This document shows positions 32,107 to 43,413 of a stretch of DNA of 64,000 nt, in pieces. Source of the DNA: Takakia lepidozioides (taxonomy: Eukaryota; Streptophyta; Takakiopsida; Takakiales; Takakiaceae); assembly GCA_030704615.1 (NCBI GenBank), contig CM060733.1, positions 2,108,001 to 2,172,000 of the forward strand. Reading direction: 5' to 3'. Numbering within the stretch: the stretch's first letter is position 1; each line of letters opens with the position of its first letter. The translations under genes were made by a program, and so were the position numbers. The notes below the pieces were generated by a model. That model searched no databases and was not told the origin of the DNA. It saw nothing but the letters and a program-made list of their open reading frames with translations.

Positions 32107-32740
32107 ATGTCATTTCATTTCAGTTTCGTTTCTCAACTGTGGAAGGTGGAGCTCCTATGGACGCACCAGCAGCAGCAGACATCGAGGAGAAGGCGGAAGA
32201 GCGTTCAGGTGCACCGGAGGCAGTCAGGAAGATCGTTGGAGCAAACACTTCAAAGATTGAGGGAGAAAGGCGACGTACCACCAACAACAGCCCCCCATAT
32301 CGATATATTTCAACTACGCATGCGGCGCCGACGACCACCGCCAGGACAGCACGAGCACTGCGCTTGCCTCCAGAGGTGGCGAGAGAATCTCCTCGGCATA
32401 GACCTCCTCGGCAGAGGTCATTGTGAGGAATGCGGCTTACCATTCAATTTTGCAATACCGAACATCACCCCTCCGGGCTGCTTCGAGTTCTAACGCACGG
32501 CGTGGTGAGTTTTCTAGCAAACCAGGATATCACACTGCTCATTTGATCTCTAATGGTCTTTTTTTTTATTGCCAGCTCTTTTAGGCTTGTTAGTGCCGCC
32601 AGATTTCTTTTTGCCTCCCGAAGAGAAAGAAATGTAGCAGGCCCAATTGATCCGGAGTCTATGAGCCACTGACAGTGCGAAATGCACTGAAGTAAGGCCT
32701 TTTCTTTCCGATTCCTCTCCTTGGCCATTTGTCTTCATAG
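32107..32740. other. Possible small gene(s), unresolved
   Basis: Overlapping open frames: plus strand 32107-32493 (ends CEECGLPFNFAIPN...), plus strand from ATG 32157 (MDAPAAADIEEKAEERSG), and minus strand 32728-32465 (MAKERNRKEKALLQ, then a helical region). A GTGAGT donor-like site at 32031 hints at a spliced transcript. I recognise no family and cannot choose between frames. Confidence 0.25.
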
Positions 32741-33560
32741 TGATTGCGCCTCTTTTCTAGTAGCGTATATGAAATATCGTATTGAGTTAATGCATCTCTT
32801 TTGGTTTTACTGGTGACAGGGTAACTTTGGTGGCCCTCTTTGACAAGCTAGATAGTGGGGAGCTTCAGGAAGACTCAAAGTTAGTAGAATTGATTACTGA
32901 GGGTCACTGACGGCGATAATAAATTCACCCCTATCGCACTGAATTGTAACTAGTGTTCTTCATTCGGTTGTGGTTTGTTTGGGTTGTCGAATGAGTACAT
33001 GCATGGTTAGGTGGGGCAAATGGAATTTTATATCTTGATTCATTTTTGCGTAGACAGATATCGTCACCCCTAGAAAGAACCTCTATCAACTTGCAACAAT
33101 TACTTGAAATAACAAGAGGTCTGGCAATACTAACACTCATGTTTTTTCAGAGACATCTCTATCATGCCAATGGTGGATATGTTTAGTTTTCACGGAAGTG
33201 AGAGAATTGCATGATTGGTGTCTTATTTTATGCTTAATCTCCACCCTTTGCTCCCACCGAAAATTTGTATCTGGAGCACCTCTAGCTATTTTAGGGTGTT
33301 GTAAATTTCCACATATGCTCCTCCCTAAGGTGCACTAGTTATCTTCAGGGTTCACTTCCATCCATTGTCATTCAAGAAAACTACACATGGATGAAATCTG
33401 AAACGGGTTGATTCGCGTTGCCTTGTCTTAACGGGATTAACATTAAATTAATTTACATCAAAGGTCGAATGGCTCCCTGAAATCTTCATTCTACATGTGG
33501 CTATGTTTTTATGCTAGCAAATGATGTTGTTAGCTAGTCCAACAGCAATAAGTAATCTAC
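32741..33560. other. Intergenic, nothing recognised
   Basis: AT-rich DNA with no supported gene or repeat structure. Confidence 0.4.
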
Positions 33561-33564
33561 AATT

Positions 33565-33838
33565 GTTATGTCCTCAACTGAGGCAGTATATATCAATCCA
33601 CAAGGCAAGCATTGCGGTTATCATTATTTCTTTCAAGTATTGGTCATCCATAGAGGGATACCATGGTCATATATGATGACAACCAAGGGTGTATTGCTCT
33701 CTCGAAGAATCCGACTTTTCATGCTCACAAAAAGGATATTGAGATTCATCATCATATGGTACGAGAGAAGACTGAGGGAGTTGTCAAATTGGTATATTCC
33801 AACGCCAATAACTTGGTTGCAAACATATTGACTTAGTG
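33565..33838 (+). mobile_element. Ty1/copia RNase H remnant
   Basis: The C-terminal end of a copia pol is visible: SSTEAVYI (the usual STEAEY motif), and after a frameshift the block DNQGCIALSKNPTFHAH, then IEIHHHMVREK and ANNLVANILT, ending at TAG. In copia elements this RNase H tail is the last coding block before the polypurine tract and 3' LTR. A GATGGGAG word at about 33869 may be the tract. The copy is inactive (frameshift, N-terminus absent). Confidence 0.8.
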
Positions 33839-34670
33839 CTGAAAAGCATTAATGATTTGGAAGCTTGATGGGAGTAATTAAATGTTTAACTTGGTCCTTA
33901 TCAAGTTACTTCTACTCAAAGTTACCGTGATGACAAATGACAATGCAATAGTAAGAGTGCTGACAAGTCATAGTTAACAATCGAGATAAGCCTCAGTTAG
34001 CTTCAGTTATTAGTGACTCAACTAACTTAAGTGAGAGTACCAGAATAATAGTTGGAGACAACTAAAGTTGAGCATGCAGTTATGCTATAGTTATCTCAAC
34101 TAATCCTAGAATAGACTTTGAGTATATATACGGAGAACTCGAAGGGTGGATTCTTGGTGTGGTTCTATGGTTGGGTGGAGAGCTCTCACTAAACAGTTTC
34201 ATATTTATCCCTATTTTCTGTCTACTTCCAAGAGGAGTGACGTTGATAGTCGCAACAGTAATATTCTAAGACAAAACCTAACACTGCCCATACCCTGCAG
34301 TTTATTAGAGCAGCCCTCATCCTCAACAAAAGCAAGATTCATAGTGGTCAGCTGGTCACCTAGGTAGGTCTTGCTTGATAAAACCCACCACGAAAAGGGG
34401 CGGTACCCTTGATAGAGCCATCCTGCTGGAAGGGGCTAGTATCGGCTTGAAGGGGAAGAGGCTCTTATTTACACTAACTCCAATTGACGACATATATGTA
34501 TACCAATAGATGAACATATGGATGACAACACCAGACATGGATGAACAGAGTGTGAAGGTGCATGGAGTACGTAACATTAGATATCTAGTGTTGAAGGTGC
34601 AGAAGTAAAACCTACTGGTATGGTTGTCCGGGCTCGCCGGATTGGAGACTATACACCATCCACGTAACAA
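33839..34670. other. Possible copia 3' LTR region
   Basis: This follows the RNase H end and includes a TATA-like GAGTATATATACGG at about 34120, as in LTR promoters. LTR borders could not be fixed because no second copy is present. No gene. Confidence 0.3.
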
Positions 34671-34672
34671 TA

Positions 34673-34812
34673 GACATCTGATGGGAATTTGGGCACATGG
34701 GGGAGAGACACAAATACGGTTCAACCTCTGATGGGAGTTTAAGGCACGCGTGGGAGACTTACCGGTAGGGTCGACATCTGATGGGAGAGATTCAAGTGCA
34801 TGGGAGACTTAC
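34673..34812 (+). repeat. Three short imperfect repeats, CATCTGATGGGAG
   Basis: Copies start at 34673, 34733 and 34773, each with (A/C)CTCTGATGGGA or ACATCTGATGGGA followed by CATGGGAGAC-like words. They may be debris of duplicated polypurine-tract/LTR junctions. Confidence 0.6.
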
Positions 34813-36470
34813 AAAAGGTGGCTGGAGGGGTGACACCTTTGGCGGATCCGTTATCAAATCCCCGACATGTCAATATTGTAGATTAAAACATTGAAAGAGT
34901 GAGGCATGTTCCAAAAGTGGCTGGTAGCTTTGTGTCAAATTGCCTGTACTTTTTATAGGATGCGGGATGTAGTAAATATACACACAAGAAAATATAACGT
35001 TCATCGGCTTTATGGATGATGGGGGATAAACACTTACACGAGGGTATGCACCTTTTGTAGTGGGGCCACCAAAAAGGTGCTCGGCCTTTAAGGAGTAAGA
35101 TGAATGGATGAAATATTAACCAATGGATGAATGATTGGAGCTAGTTATGTTGTTTCGACTATCAGGTGTGGAACTCAACCAAATATCATGAGGTGCTAAC
35201 TCATTGCCAACAAAAATCTGGAGATAATGAATTTGGGTGTTGGCAATAGTCTTAGTGTAGTCATCATGTTAGAAAACACCCAAGGCTTCCGCACATGGAG
35301 GCAAAAAACAGCTAATGAGCCAAAAAACGTGTTAATCCGCCGTGCTCCATTTGTCAGCGCGCAAACCATGGTGGTCTGTTTCACACCATTGTTCAGCCGT
35401 GGAGCATATCAGCTTGATAAACTAGAATAATGAAAAATTGACGTAATTTTGCCCATAACACACCGTAACCCTAAAAATATATATATGGAAAGATAATCTT
35501 TGATGGATTTGTTGCTAGAAGGTCCTGAAAGTCATGCGTCAAGCTATGGCAGTTATTTGCATATAATTGTTGGGACGAGAAGGCCACCACTTCTTGCAAA
35601 TGTGAAGAAAATGCTCGAGTTTGGACAAATGACCTTATTGCTGCTAGATCTTTAGGAGGAGAATTATTGGGATCATGGGCGGTGGACCTATAAGGAGAAA
35701 AGACTGCGTTCACATTGTAAAAAAGCTCAATGCAAGGGTTCTCAATGCACCACTCCGTTTGTGAAGCATTGCCGCGACTGAACAAACTCGAAGACATATA
35801 TCGAGTGGAAAAGAGGAAATGTTCAGCAATTGGTGTTCCTCCATCTGATTGGCCATGTATGAGAAATATGACATGATTTTGGGAAGAACAACAAATGTAC
35901 TCACAAAAATTTCGGGAGGTATAATTGATCAAGGAGCGCATTGCAATTCTCCCCAAGTCATTGGGCTTGATGATGTGCAAGAGACACGGTTTGATGCATA
36001 TGATGTCACCGACACTAATTATGCACAAATTACTTGAAACTTGTATTTTAATTCAATGTGTATTTCAATTTGTGGATTTTCAATTAACCATTGCTAAGAC
36101 AAATTTTCTCTCATTATTTCATCTTCTACTTTTGCAACTTTAACTTTTCTCAAAGTAGGCAATCTTGTTGCAGTACCAAAACCTGCCAAATTATCTCTAA
36201 CATTGTCATATCTAGGCTCAGACATGCGGCCCCAAAGCTAACAGTAGTTATACAAACACACAACATACAATTGTGATTTTGCTAGCTCTACCAATCATAC
36301 AGTTGAAGTTTCTTAGAATATTGCAACAATTTTCAAAGAACCAAAAGCATTTTCAATGACAACTCTCTATTCATGCTAGAATCAAAATGTCTCTTGTCTG
36401 CGTGGCTTGAAGTTCTTTATCAAATACGTACGGATCTCCGATCGGGTAAGCGAAATCGTCAATCCAACAT
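34813..36470. other. Intergenic with decayed coding-like DNA
   Basis: No intact gene. The minus-strand frame 36028-35471 (185 codons) and plus-strand fragments around 35600-35960 show short protein-like stretches in several frames, suggesting an old element or pseudogene, but I recognise no domain. Confidence 0.3.
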
Positions 36471-36479
36471 GGTATAATC

Positions 36480-37193
36480 CAGTGTTGGGCGGGTATGACA
36501 ATTTGGGCATATTGAAGGGTCCGGGTAAGGCATCTTTGCTTAAAATGGTATGGAGGCGGTTATATATAATGTAGGGGTTTGGAAATTGTGGCGGTTAGAG
36601 GTTATCAATAGAAGGGTCCCCAAAAAAAAGTTCTCAGGTTATCAATATGTCATTATCCTAGAACACCACCGAGTCCATACAACGGTTATCAATATAACCT
36701 GATTTTTAGTTATGATACATTAAGATTTTAAGAGGATCAGAAAGAAAGAGAAAAACAAAGGGAAAAATAAATAAAAATATGAAGAATCACAATTAGGAGG
36801 ACCAGAATTGGTTCAGAAAAGGAGAAAAAAAAAAAAAAAAAAAAAACTCCAACTCCATATGTGGGTTTTCCTTCCAAAAGCTAACAGTCGCCTCAAATGC
36901 GGACCCTATGTGGCTCCATAATTACTACCCATGAATGCAGCAAGGTTGTAATAAAATCTCAAGGTCTTGTTCAAAAGTTACTACTTGGCTGATTTTTAAG
37001 GTTCAAGTTTGGTTTCATGTAGTAACCTAAGTTGGCCCTCGCCGGTTCTAGCTTTGACCGGGTAAGTGGTGAGATGGCCTCGCCGGTTCTAACTCAAGCC
37101 GGGTCCACCCAAAATTTGGGTAGTGGGTCTCAATAGTATGATACCCTGATTATTACCCGGCCAGGTATATATGTCAACATCCGTCCAACACTG
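36480..37193. mobile_element. hAT-type nonautonomous element, 714 bp
   Basis: The left end CAGTGTTGGGCGGGTA at 36480 and the right end CCGTCCAACACTG ending at 37193 are imperfect inverted repeats. The 8-bp sequence GTATAATC flanks both sides exactly (36472-36479 and 37194-37201). CAGTG ends plus an 8-bp duplication are characteristic of the hAT superfamily. There is no transposase inside. An A run lies at about 36826-36846. Confidence 0.85.
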
Positions 37194-37201
37194 GTATAAT
37201 C

Positions 37202-38358
37202 CTCATTTGATGAACTATTATTTAAAATCATTATTAAGCTCCTCAAAAAAAATATTTAGCACTGATGTGGAACTACTGACCACACTTATGATGCACATAT
37301 GCTGTGGAAATTTGGAATAAAAAAAAGGTTTTAATCATGACGCATTTTTCTGCGTGAACTAAGATAGAAATCTGCCTATTTGTTCCTTCGTATGTCTCAA
37401 TGGCTGCCTACAAAAGACAAGACCATCATTTCCCATTCCCTATTATTCTCTAATCGTACAACTGGAATAAGCCTCATGCTATATTAAAGGACCCACGCTT
37501 CTTTGCTCCTTTCGCCATTGTGATATCTCTCATTTATGCTCCATCCACTTTGACCCTGGAGGTCTCAAGTCAGAAGGAAGAGCAGAATGAGCACATCTCT
37601 GCCCTGAAGTTTGCATAACAACTCAAAATACAGTCACAAAAAGGTTTGACTACACAAAAACTAAAAGCTATGTTTGAAGTCCTTGTCATTGTTGCACCTA
37701 CACAACAAATTCCATGAAAGTTGGATTGCAAAGGGGTAGCTGAGGGAACAAAGATGCAATCATAGCAACTACTCATTGTCCCCTAAAAATTGTCTTGCCA
37801 TTGACTCGAACATCAAACAATTTTTCAATGACATAGATAAAAGCATCTATATTAATACACAGAAGCTGAAGTCTCTGAATCATCATCACTGACAGAGGAG
37901 TAGGTATCAAACTACATTGACCGTCGCCATAACGATGACTTTACATTGCGAATGTTGGAATTCGTTGTGCATACAGCTGGTTATCATACTGCAATCGTGT
38001 TTTTGGGCGATCGTATTTCGAAGTTTGCTGGTGATAAGTTTGAAAATTTGTTTGAGCAAGCAGTGGATATACTTGAACACTTGGAATTCTACCGCGATAT
38101 TTATTTATAAACATTGTGTGATCTTCCAGATTTTATTATCTATTCATAATTACTAGAGGGCAGGGCTTGCATGAATTGCATTTATTTATTTAATAATATA
38201 ATTGAGAAGCCATTTGATTTTGATTTTTTTTTGTTTTGCTTGCCCATGTTCCATGATGAATTATCTAAAGATTTTTTTTTCTTATTTGTTTATTTTTCCG
38301 CCATTATTGTCAAGTGCCAGATGTCTGGTGATTCTGTGTTTTCGCTATTGCTGCTACA
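37202..38358. other. Intergenic, nothing recognised
   Basis: AT-rich DNA. Short open frames here lack motifs. Confidence 0.4.
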
Positions 38359-39576
38359 ATGGAGGTTGGCAGCGAGCATGAGGCTTGTGGAAGTGCGAAG
38401 CGACAGTGTTTGGGACCAGGTGCATTTGATTTAGATTTTTTTCTCCCTCAGGAATGTCCAAGGATTGAAGGTTTGAAGCCATGTGCATTTGATTCAGATT
38501 TTGTTCTCCTCCAGGAATGTCCAGGATTTGAAGGTTTGGGAAGTGATTTTTCCTCGGAAGGAAATACCAAGGAGTGTTTGGAACCTGTTAATCGAAGACA
38601 CCGGACGATATCAGATCACGAAAAATGAACAATCGATGCAGGTGGTCGAGTCGAGGTGTTGAATGGGCTCGTAAGACTTTTGATAACTGCCGCTCTGAGA
38701 AAGGGCACGATACAAGCATTTTGGTCAAAGACATGTCTGAAAAAAAGGATTTACATGAATTTGTTGACATGATATCTACGTTCATCCTTAAGGTTAACAA
38801 AGTGGACAGAACTATGACATCACCAGAGAAAAACACGATGAGATATGTTGGTCTCGATGAAACCAACAATGTGAAGCATATTCAGGGTTGGGTATAGATT
38901 GTCTTGGACGGGATCGAAGACGACATTATGGTGGCGAATGATTCTATCGTTGCTGTCTCTAACGATATGCAAAAATAATGGAAGACATCGTGAAGTATCA
39001 CGACAACCCCTGTTTGTTTAACTAAAAAGAGGATAATGGATTTGCAACATGGGTAGAATAAAAGACACATTTGTTGGTATACCTTCGCAATCCCAATCTC
39101 TCCAAGTTTTTGCTGTTCATTTCATTTCTTGCAAAACGATCTTTCATGGATTGTTCTCGAGGTATGAATGGTGATTTATGGATTTTAGACAAAAAATGGA
39201 AGAGGTGGTTGCGCAAGTATCCATGATCAATGATATCCTCGATCCGTCAATGATTGCAATAGAATTGGTCCAGCTTACCGATATAACTGTGGCGCAATTG
39301 ATTGGGCCATTGTTAACTCAGTTTCATGCACTTCAAAATGCCAACACGCCATTGCCTCTTAAGTCAGGGATAATCTCTTCCCCTATGGATGACCCTGCAG
39401 GACCTCCCAAAGCAATTTTTGACACCTTGATTGAATGTACTACGTCAAATGATGCTCACATATTTGCTGGCATCCTGCGGACACATTTCTGCAATGCTCA
39501 GCTTTTAGGGGGTGCATGGAGACCAATTAGAGTTGTGGTGCTCTGTACTGCCGCAAGAGGCTTTATGATTTGTTGA
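38359..39576 (+). pseudogene. Degenerate unrecognised gene
   Basis: ATG 38359 starts 89 codons with a 21-codon internal duplication (AFDLDFFLPQECPRIEGL / AFDSDFVLLQECPGFEGL), which stop near 38628. A second frame, 38625-38897, is protein-like (MSEKKDLHEFVDMISTFIL) and remains open after its TAG for about 25 more codons. A third ORF, 39178-39576, starts MDFRQKMEEVVAQVSMIND. The three pieces on one strand suggest a gene with introns or, more likely given the in-frame stop, a decayed one. No family is recognised. Confidence 0.35.
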
Positions 39577-40780
39577 GACTGCAATGCGGGTTTGTAAGGA
39601 GGGCACAAGTTATTGGAATTGTTTATGCTACGTATTAAACTACATCGGTCTTAAATTTTTGAATATTGCTTGGTTGTATCTTACATAAGTGAATTTTCTC
39701 TTTCAAATGCATCATTTGGTAACTCACGTGTACGTGAAGTCTTACGAGTTATGTATGTCCAAAAAAACAAAAACTATGTCTAATTCAGACTGCTATGTTG
39801 GTGATTTTCACATGTATATTCATGAGAGCCCTAGTCTGATTATTAGATTTTGATGGGATTTCATGTGGATATTGTATTTTACAATGAACTCCTTTCATGT
39901 TTTAGTTGAGTCGCAGCATTGAGCTTCAAAGCCAGCGTTGAGTGGAGAATGAGCATGGTAAATTTTCTTAAGCCTACGCACATGGATCTTTCTGCAAGGG
40001 TTTTTAATATTCTCCTACTAACATGACAAACATTAATAGGTTCATTGGATTATTCTAGACTCTAGTGACCTGAAATTCGGAGACTAATTTTAGTATAGAA
40101 CAAGAAGATAGTGCCATAGTACCATAGTGACATATCATCATTGCCACATCGTGGTCGTCATTTTTAAGCCATCTAAAAGAATGAATTATGAAAATCATTT
40201 TTTTCTAAGTTATTTTCTTTCTTTATTTTGTTTCCTTCACAATGTCTTCTAAATATTAATTATGATAAAACCACCAAACAATTTTTACATTTCTAGATTT
40301 ACATGTTATAGCACTTCTAAAAATTTCAGGTATATTTTGTCACTGAAAATTCATGAAATATAGCAAAAGACCTCTTTTGAAATGTGTTCAATGGCACAGT
40401 CCACATTAGTATATTAGTGAATTGAAACGTGCTCAGCATAAAAAATACCTGAAATTTAATATCTCCCACACCGTAGGTCCAATAGTTATGAAACCAGCTT
40501 GATGCACCTCTATTCATCCTAGATCGAGGGCTTTCCAGCGGTACTAACTTTTAAGAACCTAGGCAGAGATATTGTGGTTTGGAAGATTTAAACGTGACAA
40601 AGACGAAAAACAAAATAAACCAAAACAAACTACATGGTTTAATATATTGATTATGATAGTACATATATATATTATAAATATGATAATGGCAATAGCTAAT
40701 TAGCTGTCAAACTAATATTGAAATTTTTTTTGCCTATATTTTGGATAATAAAAATAGATATATTGATATATGGTAAATAC
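39577..40780. other. Intergenic, nothing recognised
   Basis: AT-rich DNA without a supported gene or repeat. Confidence 0.4.
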
Positions 40781-40868
40781 CAGTGTTGTACTGGTATGTC
40801 CATTTGAAAATACCAGACTCCTCCGGGTATGCCTAATGGACCTCTAAGGCCAAACTGGTAGGGCCCAG

Positions 40869-41060
40869 TGTTAAAAAAAACACATATAAATCAAGACCCC
40901 TCCGGAAGGAAGCATAAATTATGGTGTCTCTTCACCACAAGGGCTATTACTTTCCAGCTGAAAGGTGGACAACTTCATGACACACCCGACCGTGGTTTGA
41001 ACGCACAACCACATCCAACGTGGTGCCCATTACCAGTGGGCTACGTGTAGGTCCACGCTG
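40869..41060 (-). mobile_element. tRNA-derived SINE, copy 2
   Basis: On the minus strand the A box TAGCCCACTGG (plus 41033-41043) and B box GTTCAAACC (plus 40994-41002) are about 31 bp apart. The body contains the 20-bp block shared with copy 1 (plus 40906-40925), and the element ends in an A/T run (plus 40872-40880). It has about 25 bp more than copy 1 in the middle. The surrounding TGGTTGTGCGTTCAAACC also aligns with copy 1. Confidence 0.65.
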
Positions 41061-41199
41061 TTGTAGATAGAGTAACTGCACTGGTATGAGTACTGTCATG
41101 TGGGACATACCTTGATACTAGGCATGACTAAGTCAAATTTTAAATGGAGATACTAGGTCTATATTTGCAAGGGTATGTTATACGTATTAGGAATATATA

Positions 41200-41520
41200 T
41201 TATATATGTATAAAGATATGATATGTAAAGAATGATTTTTCACTTGTTTTTGGTAAAATTTGCAAAGATATAGTGCTATTTTTGACATTGCACAAATGTG
41301 AATGAGGATAAGCACAAAAAAATTGTATCAAAACATAGCCACATGTAGAATGGCGGTAGTCAACATTACCAGCCCAATCTGCATTACAATAACCACAAAG
41401 CTCTATGCTCTTGTAAGCACTATCTGAGATACCATTTGAACCCACTTGGTCCAACCGAACATTATCATTGTTTTTTCTCAAGCACAGACCATAGTCCAGT
41501 GTGCCTCTCATTAACTCGTT
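41200..41520 (-). mobile_element. Ty1/copia RNase H remnant, N-terminal part
   Basis: The minus-strand frame reads LMRGTLDYGLCLRK, then LCGYCNADWAGNVDYRHST and CGYVLI. These correspond to the YLxGT...GYxDADWAG...RxSTxGY motifs at the start of copia RNase H. Frames degrade on both sides, so it is an isolated, inactive fragment. It is the opposite half of the domain from the one at 33.6 kb and on the other strand, so the two are separate insertions or rearranged pieces. Confidence 0.8.
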
Positions 41521-41882
41521 AAGGAATTAATTTCCAATAACTCTTGACACCTGCAGTAATAATAATTAGGTGCCCTTGACCTTGACAAAAGGCTAGAATC
41601 CATGCTTCATATTTGTCGCATTTGTTAAGGATTGATTGGTCTGAATAGTAGTCACAACACCAAGTATATTATATGGATAGTGAGGCCTAAGGACATATAC
41701 GCGCGGTGTTCTTGAGGTTGAAATTAGGATCCAATCTCAAGGAACAAGTTGTCTATTTATTTAATGGATCAGAATCTGGAAGGCATTGGCATGGGTAGGC
41801 AGGGCATGTGGGAATAAGGAGCCAAGGGTCCTAAGGGTATACATATAGATGCGTACCTAATACTTCTAAAGATGTGTAGTAG
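41521..41882. other. Spacer, nothing recognised
   Basis: No gene. It lies between the copia fragment and the outer hAT element. Confidence 0.4.
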
Positions 41883-41890
41883 GTACTTAC

Positions 41891-43405
41891 CAGTGTTGGA
41901 TTGGTATATAGGGTCTGGCCGGGTATCAACCAGGGTATTGAATAACCGACCCGGCTGGTATTGGAAATTCCAATATTGTGGTTGATAACCGGACCGGATG
42001 GTATTGCCAAGGCAATACCCGGGTGTATACCAGTGTTGGGCGGTTACCCGCCTGGGCCCGGGTAACCGCCGGTTCCGGTTATGTGGAACTGGACCGGAAC
42101 CGGAACCGCTCATTGGGGATTGTGTAGGAACCGGAACCGGCGGTTCCAGCTACGACCACATGTGTGGGAACCGGCGGTTCCAGCTCCAAAGCGGTTCCGG
42201 TTCCGGTCCACCCTTGGGCTGTAGCCCTAAATGTCTCTAGTACCTGGGGCTGGTGGGCCCAGGGAAAAACTTATTTAATGCTCTTAAGCTCCTGAGATCG
42301 TGGGTTCAATGCTTGAAGGCCATGAGATTCTATGTTCAATGCTTCAGCGCCATGAGATCTTGGGTTCAATCTCCAGCTCCATGATATCCTGGCTAAGTTC
42401 ATTAATAAAATGTTTGAAGATGCCAATACTTGCCAGGTAGCTGAATAGTACTTTCAACCCATAAAATTTTACCCATTTTCTTCTACCAGTTTATTTAGAG
42501 TATTTTTGTTTGTTTTTTTGTGTTAGTGAAAACTAACAAAATCGTTGGATTTTAGTTCAAATATGTGAATACACTGCTATTTAATCTACCGGACTGATAA
42601 AATATTTTAAATCTAATTAAATTAAACAAATATATTTTTAAAATAGAACCGGAACCTAACCGGAACCGATGGTTTTTATCAGCAACTAACCGGTAACCGG
42701 AACCGCCCCCATGTTTAAAAGTTGGATCCGGAACCTGAAATAATTTTGGAACCGGAACCGAGGGTTCCTTCACAAATGCAAGAACCGCCCAACACTGGTG
42801 TATACCCGTATTATGGGCAAAAACAATGACTACACCATGGTATGAATAGGAAATTGGCTGGGTGGCACAATATGTCAGGGTCTGGGTCAGGGTAAGAGGG
42901 TGCGCACATGTCAGGAGGGCATGTCCAGCCACTATCATTTCTTACCACATGTAGGGCGGGCCCACCCCTATTATTTATTTTCTTAAGCACATGTAGGGTG
43001 TCTTATGTGGTTGCCTTTTAACTAAGATTGCTTCAATTTGGATACTAAAATCTGCAACGTTGTTATTATGTATTGCAAAGACTGAATTTTGCAACATAAT
43101 AATTAATTTCTTTGTGAAATCAACTGAAATATTCTAAATTCATACATATTAATGATTTAGTGGTTATTTAAATTTTTAAATTTTATTATTTATACCCGGG
43201 CTGATAACCGGCTGGTATTAGATTGGAATACCCATCCTGTTGATACCCGTCCGCAAATCGAAAATCATATTACTATTGAGAACCGGCTGGTATTAAAATG
43301 AAGGGAATCTTTCAATACTATAGAACCGGCTGGTATTGCAAATTAATTTCTTTTCAATACCCGGACCCGGCTGGTATTAGAAAAAGTAATACTCGCCCAA
43401 CACTG
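41891..43405. mobile_element. Outer hAT-type nonautonomous element
   Basis: The ends CAGTGTTGG (41891) and CCAACACTG (to 43405) are inverted repeats flanked by an exact 8-bp duplication, GTACTTAC (41883-41890 and 43406-43413). The interior is rich in CCGGCTGGTATT words, carries no transposase and is split by another element at 42031-42797, leaving about 740 bp of its own sequence. Confidence 0.85.
42031..42797. mobile_element. Inner hAT-type element nested in the outer one
   Basis: The ends CAGTGTTGGGCGGTT (42031-42045) and AACCGCCCAACACTG (42783-42797) are perfect 15-bp inverted repeats, flanked by the exact 8-bp duplication GTGTATAC (42023-42030, 42798-42805). The interior is rich in AACCGGAACCGG words and includes three short tandem copies of CCATGAGATCTTGGGTTCAA type at about 42290-42390. 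No transposase. It inserted after the outer element. Confidence 0.9.
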
Positions 43406-43413
43406 GTACTTAC

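Noticed and set aside
35471-36028. 185-codon minus-strand ORF
   Set aside because: No motif, many rare-looking residue runs, and short protein-like stretches on the opposite strand; probably decayed DNA.
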